NCBI RefSeq assembly: GCF_013403865.1
Contig: NZ_JABFDK010000005.1
Location: forward strand, 1-64,000
DNA: 64,000 nucleotides
DNA from: Winogradskyella costae
GTDB taxonomy: Bacteria > Bacteroidota > Bacteroidia > Flavobacteriales > Flavobacteriaceae
Direction: 5' to 3'
Shown: positions 35,095 through 43,753 of the stretch, piece after piece
Layout: the number at the start of each line of letters is the position of its first letter
How positions within the stretch are numbered: position 1 is the stretch's first letter
Translations under genes and position numbers: made by a program
The notes under the pieces: model-generated
Database searches by the model: none
What the model saw: only the letters and a program-made list of their open reading frames with translations
Told to the model about the DNA's origin: nothing

Positions 35095-36330
35095 CTAATA
35101 CCAACGTTTCTTCTTCTTCTTAGAAGCTTCACTTTTTCTCCCTTTTTTATACTTACTTCCTTGTCTTTTGTGCACAATAGGTTCTGCTTTAGGATCCAAA
35201 GGATAAGGATGTTCCGTTTCTACCGGAATCTGAACATTAATAGCTTGTTGTATCTTTTTTACATAATTTTTCTCATCGGCAGAACATAGGGAATACGCAT
35301 TACCTGTATGTCCGGCTCTACCAGTTCTACCAATTCTATGGACATACGTTTCAGGTATGCCTGGCATATCAAAATTAAGAACGTTATCTAGCTCGTTAAT
35401 ATCAATACCACGTGCTGCAACATCTGTTGCAATAAGGATTTTAACGTAACCGTTTTTAAATTTATTTAAAGCCGTCTGTCTTTCACTTTGTGGTTTATCA
35501 CCATGAATACTATTTACAGAGAACCCATTTTTTAATAAGGTTTCTTCAAGCTTATCCACACCATTTCTAGTGCGTCTAAAAATAAGAACATTACCTTCTA
35601 TAGTGTTACGCATTAAATGTAAACACAATTCAATTTTATTTTGCTTAGGAACATAGTACAAGGTCTGACTCACATTTTTAGTGACAGATTTTGTTGGCGT
35701 CACATCAATACGTTCAGGATCTTTTAGTAACGTATTTGCTAATTCTTCAATTTTATAAGGAATCGTTGCTGAGAACAATAAGGTCTGTTTGTCTTCAGGG
35801 CAAAGACGTTCAATCTTTTTAACGTCATCGATAAAGCCCATGGCAAGCATTAAATCGGCTTCATCTAAAACTAGAGTTTCAATGAAATCGAGATTTATAT
35901 AATCTTGTTTATGTAAATCGAGTAAACGACCAGGTGTAGCCACTAAAATATCTATACCTTTCTTTAAAACATCAATTTGTGGTTCTATAGATGCACCACC
36001 AAAAACCACCAAAGATTTCAACGTTGTAAACTCAGCATAAGTCTTAAAGTTCTTTTGAATCTGAATGGCTAATTCTCTCGTCGGACTTATTATCAGCGCT
36101 CTTATCTTTTTACCCTTTTTTGGTGCGTCTTGTTTATCGTACAATTTTTGTAAAATAGGTAATGCAAAAGCAGCTGTTTTTCCGGTTCCAGTTTGTGCAG
36201 AGACAATAACATCTTTACCTTCTATAATAAAAGGAATAGCACGCTGTTGTACCAAGGTTGGTTCAACATAACCTGAAGCTTCAACAGCTTTAAGTATCGG
36301 TTTTATTAAGCTTAAGTCTTTAAATGACAT
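35095..36330 (-). CDS. DEAD-box ATP-dependent RNA helicase (RhlE-like)
   Basis: This 411-aa cytoplasmic helicase remodels RNA. Q motif and motifs are present: PTLVQQRAIP, AQTGTGKT (~45-52), PTREL, DEAD, SAT, and in domain 2 IATDVAARGID and HRIGRTGRAG. After ~375 residues the tail is strongly basic, ending in KKKKKRWY, typical of RhlE-group helicases of Bacteroidota that act in ribosome assembly or cold adaptation. The Lys run is encoded by a TTC-type microsatellite on the + strand. The gene stands alone. Confidence 0.94.
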   Translation of the reverse strand: MSFKDLSLIKPILKAVEASGYVEPTLVQQRAIPFIIEGKDVIVSAQTGTGKTAAFALPILQKLYDKQDAPKKGKKIRALIISPTRELAIQIQKNFKTYAEFTTLKSLVVFGGASIEPQIDVLKKGIDILVATPGRLLDLHKQDYINLDFIETLVLDEADLMLAMGFIDDVKKIERLCPEDKQTLLFSATIPYKIEELANTLLKDPERIDVTPTKSVTKNVSQTLYYVPKQNKIELCLHLMRNTIEGNVLIFRRTRNGVDKLEETLLKNGFSVNSIHGDKPQSERQTALNKFKNGYVKILIATDVAARGIDINELDNVLNFDMPGIPETYVHRIGRTGRAGHTGNAYSLCSADEKNYVKKIQQAINVQIPVETEHPYPLDPKAEPIVHKRQGSKYKKGRKSEASKKKKKRWY

Positions 36331-36353
36331 ATGATTTTGTATTTATTAAGTTT

Positions 36354-36424
36354 GTCATTCCTGCGAGAGCAGGAATCCACTTTGTTAATCGTAGATTGTA
36401 GATTCCTGCCTTCGCAGGAATGGC
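36354..36424. repeat. REP-like palindromic pair
   Basis: Two palindromic cores, CATTCCTGCGAGAGCAGGAAT (36356 on; odd-centred) and its inverted counterpart beginning GATTCCTGCC (36401-36424), face each other with a 23-bp spacer. This is the arrangement of intergenic REP/BIME elements. It lies between the helicase and rlmF genes. Confidence 0.75.
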
Positions 36425-36493
36425 AAATAAGGTAACAAAGGTAGAATAATTGTTAATTCAAACTTTGATATAAAAATATTAAAATTACAAACC

Positions 36494-36542
36494 ACGTCAG
36501 TTCGAGTGATTTGTGTAGTATGAGCAAATAGTATCGAGAACT
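36494..36542. repeat. Second REP-like inverted repeat
   Basis: CGTCAGTTCGAGTGATTTG and CAAATAGTATCGAGAACT form an imperfect inverted repeat around a short loop. Similar 'AGTTCGAGTG...TATCGAGAACT' elements are common between genes in flavobacterial genomes (recalled, not searched). It differs from the element at 36354. Confidence 0.6.
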
Positions 36543-36610
36543 ATACAAATTCAATGACATCTCAATAAATTCCAACAAAAAGTGGAATACTTAAAATGAA
36601 GAAAACGGTT

Positions 36611-37567
36611 CTACCAACGTTCCTTTATCCAGTCCTTTTGTTCTTGTTCTGTTAAAAAGGTCCATGCGATAAATCTACTGATTTTATGACCTTGGCCCAT
36701 TTCAATTGTTTTTACAACAGTGGCATTTACTTTTTCTAAAACTTTATAAGTTGGTTTTAGCGTCACTTCTTTCGAAATTAAACTTGTAAACCAAAAACAT
36801 TGTTTGCCAAAATGCTTGCTTTCATAAATCATGTCTTTTACAAAACGTGCTTCACCACCTTTGGTCCATAATTCGTTATGTTGTCCGCCAAAATTTAAAA
36901 GCGATTTATTAGGTCTTTTCCCTTTAAGATTCCTTTGTTTTTTTAGACTTGCTTTTTGAGCATCTTCTGCTGACGCATGAAACGGTGGATTACAAATAGA
37001 GAAATCTACTTTTTCTTCAGGTTTTAAAATGTCATAAAAAAAGTTGTTCGCTTTGTCTTGACGTCTAATTTCTAGAGTAGATCTTAAGTCATAATTTTTC
37101 TGTTCAATTTCTTTAGCAGATATAATAGCGGCTTCATCGGTATCACTTCCTATAAATGACCATCCATATTCATGATGACCAATAATAGGGTAAATACAAT
37201 TGGCACCCACACCAATATCAATACCTTTAATATGATTTCCTTTAGGAATAACACTGCCTTCACCTTTTAAAAGGTCGGCAATATTATGAATGTAATCTGC
37301 TCTTCCTGGAATTGGAGGACATAAATAATGCTCAGGAATATCCCAGTAGTCTAATCCGTAATGGTGAATTAGTAAAGCCTTGTTCAATGCTTTTACAGCA
37401 GCAGGATTAAAAAAATCGATGGAATCGTCACCGTATTTATTAGGTGCAACATAAGGACTTAATTTTGGTGAACTTTTTATAAGTGCATCAAAATTGTAGC
37501 GTGATCTATGTTGATTTCTTGGGTGAAGTTCAGATTTTACTTCGGGATGTGATTTTTTCTTTTCCAA
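36611..37567 (-). CDS. rlmF: 23S rRNA (adenine(1618)-N6)-methyltransferase
   Basis: This 318-aa SAM-dependent methyltransferase modifies A1618 of 23S rRNA. It has the family opening LHPRNQHRSRYNFDAL, the glycine-rich SAM site IDIGVGANCIYPI, an acidic ribose-binding loop in GSDTDEAA, and the catalytic N6-adenine motif NPPF in SICNPPFHAS. FWFTSLISKE is also characteristic of RlmF. Length is normal. Single gene. Confidence 0.94.
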   Translation of the reverse strand: MEKKKSHPEVKSELHPRNQHRSRYNFDALIKSSPKLSPYVAPNKYGDDSIDFFNPAAVKALNKALLIHHYGLDYWDIPEHYLCPPIPGRADYIHNIADLLKGEGSVIPKGNHIKGIDIGVGANCIYPIIGHHEYGWSFIGSDTDEAAIISAKEIEQKNYDLRSTLEIRRQDKANNFFYDILKPEEKVDFSICNPPFHASAEDAQKASLKKQRNLKGKRPNKSLLNFGGQHNELWTKGGEARFVKDMIYESKHFGKQCFWFTSLISKEVTLKPTYKVLEKVNATVVKTIEMGQGHKISRFIAWTFLTEQEQKDWIKERW

Positions 37568-37669
37568 TACTTAATAATTTATGGTGGCAAAGATAGTGGA
37601 AAAGAAATTGGGTTATTGAGACCTTAGCCTAAATAACCCAATTCATTTTGTATAATAATAACGATGAAA

Positions 37670-38353
37670 TTAATCTACTTTTTTGAAACGTAGAATTTCA
37701 TCACTAGCTTCATTGTAAAAGGATAAGGTTAGTCCTTCTTTTTTATAAGTTGAAATACTGTTAAATGCTTTATCAAAACGATCTGGAATCAACATATCCA
37801 TACACATTTTTCGGGTTGAAGCCATAGCACCAAATTCAATAGCATCAGAAGTGATATTTTTTATTTGTCCACTGTAACTATTGCAACCATTAGTGCCAAA
37901 TGCGCGCATTTCTGTTGTGTTGATTTCAAGTGTTGGAATATTGTTATTCGCGATTTCAATAGGGTCTCCACTAATATGTGTTGCCGCCCAAATATCGTGA
38001 ATCTCTAATTTAGGATCTTGTTTTTTCTCTATCACGTTTACAAGATCGTATTGAATGGAAGCGGCATCAGCAGGCACATTTTCTGAGTTTAATGCGGTCT
38101 CAGTTACTTCAATTTTTTGTAAGTAACCAGGTTCAAAAGTAAAACCATTTATAGGTGCATAAAAGTTAGACCAGTCTGCATTGTCGTAATCGTCTGCTTT
38201 GGTTACTTGCAAGCATGTTGTTTTTCCTGCGCCAGCATCACAATCAACTTTAGAGCTATTTACCCAATAGGTGGATGTCGTCTTTTTTGAAGATCCACAA
38301 GAAGATAAAACTGTAGCTAGTATAATAATTGGAAGGTTTTTTAATAGTTTCAT
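37670..38353 (-). CDS. Lipoprotein with DUF4377 and META domains
   Basis: This 227-aa protein has a lipoprotein signal (lipobox LSSC). Residues ~27-110 form a DUF4377-like domain (YWVNSSKVDCDAGAGKTTCLQV, FEPGYLQKIEV). Residues ~115-225 form a META/HslJ-like domain (DIWAATHISGDPIEI, GTNGCNSYSGQIK, STRKMCMDM). META domains occur in heat-induced HslJ and in other envelope proteins; the precise function is unknown. Single gene. Confidence 0.87.
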   Translation of the reverse strand: MKLLKNLPIIILATVLSSCGSSKKTTSTYWVNSSKVDCDAGAGKTTCLQVTKADDYDNADWSNFYAPINGFTFEPGYLQKIEVTETALNSENVPADAASIQYDLVNVIEKKQDPKLEIHDIWAATHISGDPIEIANNNIPTLEINTTEMRAFGTNGCNSYSGQIKNITSDAIEFGAMASTRKMCMDMLIPDRFDKAFNSISTYKKEGLTLSFYNEASDEILRFKKVD

Positions 38354-38446
38354 TGTTATGATTTAGTTGTTCAGACTATGAATTTCAAAAGTCTTGCCAA
38401 ATGGGTTTCATAAAATGTTAAAAAAATATTAGAATGCGTTTTTACC

Positions 38447-39229
38447 TTAATTTCCAGCAATAATGAAGAGATAATCACCTAAGTCATTTTCATAAGACTT
38501 CATTACATCATTGATTTTTTTGTCATCAATATCGTTTTTCAATGTTGCTAAGCCAAGTTCTATCTCCTCCATGTTAGTTAAATCACTAAAAGAAGAAATG
38601 CCATGTCTTAAGCTGTCGTCAAAATATACTTCTGGATTAAGTTTGCCACAGTAAAAAAAATGATCTTCTAAATCGGGTTGAATAGTGTATGAATCCGTTT
38701 TTATAATTTTAAATCCTGAATAACTAATAGCCTTTTCAACGCGCTCCAAAGTTGGCATCTGTGCAATTAAATCTTCCATCATTTTTGGGAAATAATGATT
38801 TAACCAGTAGCCTTTCATTTGTTCTGGAGTAGAAGTGAAGATTACAATTTTACCTTGAGGTTTTAAAACATATGCTAATTCCGAAAACGCTTGCATTAGG
38901 TTAGACCATTGATGAATAGTTAAGGTTGAAAAAATACCATCAACACTATTTTGTGGTAAGTACGTTCTCTCTGCTAAGCCAATTTTCCATGATATATTTC
39001 TGTTCTTAGATAGTGCTTGTTTTAGCATCTCAATAGACGGATCCATACCAACACATTGAAATCCTTTGTCATAAAGTGCATTTGTATAATTGCCCGTTCC
39101 GCAACCAATATCTAAATACAGACCTTCTTTTTTAGGATTAAGATGTTTAATGAGTTGTTCGGTTAAATACGGATCTGCTTGATGGGTTTGGTTATAGTTG
39201 ATTCCTATTTGGTTGCATATTGTTGACAT
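38447..39229 (-). CDS. Class I SAM-dependent methyltransferase
   Basis: This 260-aa cytoplasmic protein has the SAM-binding motif LDIGCGTGNY, an acidic residue after the second strand (CVGMDPSIEML), and a post-I block SVDGIFSTLTIHQWSNL. It belongs to the large methyltransferase-11 type group. The substrate cannot be told. It lies 12 bp downstream of the pyruvate carboxylase gene on the same strand, so it may share its transcript, although a link in function is not evident. Confidence 0.85.
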   Translation of the reverse strand: MSTICNQIGINYNQTHQADPYLTEQLIKHLNPKKEGLYLDIGCGTGNYTNALYDKGFQCVGMDPSIEMLKQALSKNRNISWKIGLAERTYLPQNSVDGIFSTLTIHQWSNLMQAFSELAYVLKPQGKIVIFTSTPEQMKGYWLNHYFPKMMEDLIAQMPTLERVEKAISYSGFKIIKTDSYTIQPDLEDHFFYCGKLNPEVYFDDSLRHGISSFSDLTNMEEIELGLATLKNDIDDKKINDVMKSYENDLGDYLFIIAGN

Positions 39230-39241
39230 AAATCTATTTTC

Positions 39242-42200
39242 TCACTCAAAGGTAACAATCAAATCATCTTGTTTTACCATGCTACCTTCAGATAAAGTCA
39301 CTGATTTTATTTTTCCAGATTTATGTGCGGTAACGGTTGTTTCCATTTTCATGGCTTCAATCACAAATAATGGATCATTTTCTTTAACAGTTGTACCTTT
39401 CTTCACTAAAACTTTGTATAACGAACCCTGTAATGGTGCACCAATTTGGTTCGTATCTTCTTTATCAATTTTTACGTTTTCAACCTTTTTTATATTTAAA
39501 GAGGTGTCAAAAATTTCAACAAATCGGTTTTCACCGTTTACTTTAAAAAATACAGTTCTTACACCAGCATCATTAGGAATACTAACCGATAGTAACTTTA
39601 CAATAATTGTTTTTCCTGGTTCTAAAGTGATATTCGTTTCTTCTTGAAGCTTCATACCAAAAAAGAAATCTTTTGTTGGGATGAGTGCTATATTTCCATA
39701 TGTCTTATAATTTTCATGGGCACTTTCAAATACTTTTGGATATAACATATAGGAAAGAAAATCTTCCATTTCAATAGGTCTTGTAAACCCTTGTTGGAAT
39801 TTCTTTTTAAAAGCAGCAAATTCTTTTGTGAAATCTACAGGTTTTAAATGCGCATTTGGGCGATCGGTATAGGCTTCCTTATTTCGTAGTATAATTTTTT
39901 GAAGTTCCTTAGGAAAACCTCCAACAGGTTGTCCTAAATCTCCTTTGAAGAAATTGATTACTGATTCTGGAAACGAAATACTGTCTCCGCGTTCCATCAC
40001 GTCTTCAGGTGTTAAATTGTTAGTCACCATAAAAATCGCCATATCACCAACGACTTTAGAACTTGGTGTGACTTTGATGAGGTTTCCAAACATCATGTTG
40101 ACTTTCGCATACATTTTCTTAACGTCATCAAAGCGATCTCCTAAACCTAAAGCAATGGCTTGAGGTCGTAAATTTGAATATTGACCGCCAGGAATTTCAT
40201 GTTGATATACTTCTGCCGTTCCTGCTTTTAATCCCGATTCAAATGGGTAATACATTTCGCGTGTATCTTCCCAATAATTTGAAAATTGATTCAATGTTGT
40301 CATATCAAAATCGTGAGCGCGATCTTGACCTTTCATCATTTCTACAACAGCATTAAAATTAGGTTGTGATGTTAAGCCAGAAAGTCCACCCAATGCCACA
40401 TCAACTACATCAACTCCGGCTTCAATAGCTTTTAAATAGGTAGCAGTTTGTAATGAAGAGGTATCGTGTGTATGCAACTGCACAGGAATATTCACGGTGT
40501 CTTTTAATGCACCAACCAATTCGGTAGCTGCATACGGTTTTAGTAAACCAGCCATATCCTTAATTGCAATCATATGTGCACCTGCATTTTCTAAATCTTT
40601 AGCGAGTTGTGTATAATAGTTGAGGTTGTATTTGGTTTGCTTTGGGTCCAAAATATCGCCTGTATAACTAATGGCAGCTTGCGCGATGCCACCTGTTTTA
40701 TCACGAACATAATTAATACTAGGTTCCATCGCTTTTACCCAATTCAGTGAGTCAAAAATTCTAAAAATATCAACTCCGTTTTCCCAAGATTTTTCAACAA
40801 ATTTTTCAATTAAATTATCCGGATAAGCTTTATAACCCACAGCATTTGAACCTCGCAGCAACATTTGGAATAAAATGTTAGGCACCGCCTTCCGTAATTC
40901 TCGTAACCGTGTCCAAGGACTTTCGTGTAAAAAGCGCATGCAAACATCAAAGGTTGCACCTCCCCAAACTTCCATACTGAAGGTATTAGGATGGTTTTTT
41001 GCGAAACTTTCTGCCACTTTAAGCATATCGTAACTTCTCATACGCGTGGCTAAAAGTGATTGATGTGCATCGCGCATCGTTGTATCAGTGTAATGTATTT
41101 TAGTATCGTCTTTCAACCATTCGCAAAAAGCTTCAGGACCCAGTTCTGTTAATAGATCTTTGGTGCCTTTTGGAAACGCCTCAGAGCGATTGTATTTAGG
41201 AACTTTAGCCGTTCTGAAAATTTTGGTCTGATCAATATTTTTAACATCAGAATTGCCATTAACAATAACTTCGGCTAAGAAATTGACGGCTTTCGTCGTT
41301 CTATCTTGAGGTAATTTTATTTCGAATAAAGCAGGAGTATTCTGAATAAAATTGACAGTAACTTTTCCATCTTTAAACGTATCATGTTGAATCACATTTT
41401 GAAGAAAATGAATATTAGTTTTAACACCTCTAATTCGGAATTCTTTTAAAGCACGTGTCATTTTCCGAACGGCTCCATCGAGTGTTCTTCCGTGGGCTGA
41501 TACTTTAACTAACATAGAATCGAAAAACGGACTCACATTATAACCTTGGTAAATACTACCGGCATCCAAACGGATTCCCATTCCGGAAGCACTGCGGTAC
41601 GTGGTAATGTTTCCGTAGTCTGGTGTGAAATTATTTTCAGGATCTTCGGTTGTTAATCTACATTGTAATGCAAAACCGTAGGTTTCTAAAGAGTCTTGTT
41701 CGTATATTTTTATCTGTTTATCAGAAAGTTTATAACCTCCAGCAATAAATATTTGTGTTTTTACCAAGTCGATTCCAGTAACCATTTCCGTAACGGTATG
41801 TTCTACTTGAATTCGAGGATTAACTTCGATGAAATAGATATTGTCTTGTTCGTCGATTAGAAATTCAACAGTTCCGATGTTATTGTAATTGACTTCAGAC
41901 GTAATAGCAACGGCATATTTGTAAAGCGCATCTTTTACACTTTGAGAAACATTGTAAGAAGGAGCAACTTCAACTACTTTTTGGTGTCGACGCTGCACGG
42001 AACAATCGCGCTCAAACAAATGACGAATATTACCATGTCGGTCAGCTACAATTTGTACTTCAATATGTTTTGGGTTTTCAACATATTTTTCTAAAAACAT
42101 CGTGTCATCACCAAAAGCATTCAGAGATTCGTTTCTCGCGGAATCAAAATTTTGCTCTAAATCTTTATCATTTCTCACCACACGCATGCCACGTCCACCT

Positions 42201-42694
42201 CCGCCAGAAGCGGCTTTTAGCATTAACGGATAACCAATGGTATTGGCTTCAGAAAGCGCGATTTTTAAAGATGTTAAGCTTTTTTTATTGCTTTCAATAA
42301 TAGGAACGTTACACTTTACTGCGATTTTCTTGGCTGTAATTTTATCACCCAAAGCATCCATAACTTCAGGGTCTGGACCAATAAAAATGATATCATTTTC
42401 GGCACAACGTCTTGCAAATTCTGAATTTTCAGATAAGAAACCATAACCTGGATGAATGGCATCAACATTCTTTTCTTTGGCCAAAGCCACAATTTCTTCA
42501 ATATCGAGATACGGCTTTAAAGGATCATTATCTTCTCCAATTTGATAGGATTCATCAGCTTTATTTCTGTGTTGTGAATACCGGTCTTCATATGTGTAAA
42601 CCGCAACTGTTGCAATATTAAGTTCTGTGCATGCTCTTAAGACACGGATTGCAATTTCACTTCGATTGGCAACTAGAATTTTTTTGATTTTCAT
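39242..42694 (-). CDS. pyc: Pyruvate carboxylase
   Basis: This 1150-aa biotin enzyme makes oxaloacetate from pyruvate, refilling the TCA cycle. Domains in order: biotin carboxylase (~4-455; HPGYGFLSEN, GGGGRGMRVV, EVNPRIQVEHTVTE); carboxyltransferase (~530-800; DTTMRDAHQSLLATRMR, HTHDTS); PYC/OADA domain (to ~1040); and a C-terminal biotinyl domain with Lys1116 in EAMKMETTV. Length and order are those of a single-chain enzyme. The start follows the family opening MKIKKILVANRSEIAIR. Confidence 0.96.
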   Translation of the reverse strand: MKIKKILVANRSEIAIRVLRACTELNIATVAVYTYEDRYSQHRNKADESYQIGEDNDPLKPYLDIEEIVALAKEKNVDAIHPGYGFLSENSEFARRCAENDIIFIGPDPEVMDALGDKITAKKIAVKCNVPIIESNKKSLTSLKIALSEANTIGYPLMLKAASGGGGRGMRVVRNDKDLEQNFDSARNESLNAFGDDTMFLEKYVENPKHIEVQIVADRHGNIRHLFERDCSVQRRHQKVVEVAPSYNVSQSVKDALYKYAVAITSEVNYNNIGTVEFLIDEQDNIYFIEVNPRIQVEHTVTEMVTGIDLVKTQIFIAGGYKLSDKQIKIYEQDSLETYGFALQCRLTTEDPENNFTPDYGNITTYRSASGMGIRLDAGSIYQGYNVSPFFDSMLVKVSAHGRTLDGAVRKMTRALKEFRIRGVKTNIHFLQNVIQHDTFKDGKVTVNFIQNTPALFEIKLPQDRTTKAVNFLAEVIVNGNSDVKNIDQTKIFRTAKVPKYNRSEAFPKGTKDLLTELGPEAFCEWLKDDTKIHYTDTTMRDAHQSLLATRMRSYDMLKVAESFAKNHPNTFSMEVWGGATFDVCMRFLHESPWTRLRELRKAVPNILFQMLLRGSNAVGYKAYPDNLIEKFVEKSWENGVDIFRIFDSLNWVKAMEPSINYVRDKTGGIAQAAISYTGDILDPKQTKYNLNYYTQLAKDLENAGAHMIAIKDMAGLLKPYAATELVGALKDTVNIPVQLHTHDTSSLQTATYLKAIEAGVDVVDVALGGLSGLTSQPNFNAVVEMMKGQDRAHDFDMTTLNQFSNYWEDTREMYYPFESGLKAGTAEVYQHEIPGGQYSNLRPQAIALGLGDRFDDVKKMYAKVNMMFGNLIKVTPSSKVVGDMAIFMVTNNLTPEDVMERGDSISFPESVINFFKGDLGQPVGGFPKELQKIILRNKEAYTDRPNAHLKPVDFTKEFAAFKKKFQQGFTRPIEMEDFLSYMLYPKVFESAHENYKTYGNIALIPTKDFFFGMKLQEETNITLEPGKTIIVKLLSVSIPNDAGVRTVFFKVNGENRFVEIFDTSLNIKKVENVKIDKEDTNQIGAPLQGSLYKVLVKKGTTVKENDPLFVIEAMKMETTVTAHKSGKIKSVTLSEGSMVKQDDLIVTFE

Positions 42695-42899
42695 AATTGG
42701 AAGGATATCTTTATTTGATTTGTATTCAGACCATGTAAAGGTATTAAAAGATTAACTACAACGTTTGCGCAAAAATGATATTATTTAACGCTATTCAGAT
42801 TTTTAAAGGCTTATGGCAGATTCATAGCCTTATTGAAAACTAATTTCAACCTGATATTTTTCTCTCATGTGAGACGGTTTTGAAATTTTGATTTTAATG

Positions 42900-43535
42900 T
42901 TATCGTGCAAAAAACTTTAAGCGTTTTCTGAAGCGTTTTGGTAAAGCATCATTATCTAAAAGTAAGTCAATATGCATTATATTTTTGTGTTCTGCATAGA
43001 GTAATTGAAACAATTGAAAAATAGAAATACTATCTTTTCCGCGTTCTTGCAATTCAAAAGTATCTCCAACTTTGACGTCTCCTTCTTTTAAAACTTTGAC
43101 GTAAGCACCAGAGTAACCATGGGTAATAAATTGTTGTAGAACAATATCGGAACCAAACTTATGCGCGAATTTAAAACAAGGTTCTCTCGGTTGTGTAATT
43201 TGTACTAAGGAGTTTCCTAGTTTGTAGGTGTCTCCAATAAAAAGTTGTCGTTCATCTAAGCCTTCAACGGTTAAGTTTTCTCCTAACATACCAAACGTCC
43301 AGTCTAAATGTGGATATAAATCTTTCCAATATGGATACTGATTTGCAGAAAATAAATAACAAGCCTTAAATTCTCCTCCATGTACCTTTCGGTCTGAAAC
43401 TTCATCTCCTTTCACATCTTCTTTTCCTAAAAATATTGGAGTATCCGTAGGTTTTTTATAGATACCTGTAGTGATTTCTTTTCCATTCCATAGGAATTTG
43501 GTGGGTTGTGCAATATTCGTTGAGATAATTTTCAT
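42900..43535 (-). CDS. MOSC domain protein
   Basis: This 211-aa YiiM-like protein has the MOSC core: KVHGGEFKACYLFSANQYPYW, GMLGENLTVEGL, and the conserved Cys in QPREPCFKFAHKFG. MOSC domains are linked to molybdenum-cofactor or sulfur transfer, and YiiM-type proteins to reduction of N-hydroxylated compounds. The exact substrate is unknown. Single gene with 205 bp to the pyruvate carboxylase start. Confidence 0.88.
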   Translation of the reverse strand: MKIISTNIAQPTKFLWNGKEITTGIYKKPTDTPIFLGKEDVKGDEVSDRKVHGGEFKACYLFSANQYPYWKDLYPHLDWTFGMLGENLTVEGLDERQLFIGDTYKLGNSLVQITQPREPCFKFAHKFGSDIVLQQFITHGYSGAYVKVLKEGDVKVGDTFELQERGKDSISIFQLFQLLYAEHKNIMHIDLLLDNDALPKRFRKRLKFFAR

Positions 43536-43753
43536 CCTTTAAAAGTATAAAAAAAATAGTCACTTAGAAGGATGTTTTAAAATGGGTATTTTAATTGTAC
43601 ATACGTTCTGTCAAATTATATAAATCTTGTTAATTATGTTAATAAAATGTTAAAGCAAATAAATTTTAAAACCCACTCATAGATAATCTCGTAGGTATTT
43701 GTGCTTTCCAAAATGGAAGTGTTTTTAACCAGTTTAATCAAATACTAATCAAC

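Noticed and set aside
34844..35289. Short frames through the GCCAACA repeat
   Set aside because: They are produced by the heptamer repeat and by the reverse strand of the helicase gene.
42805..42833. Hairpin downstream of the MOSC gene as a terminator
   Set aside because: The arms need a bulge and the T run is poor; not strong enough to list.
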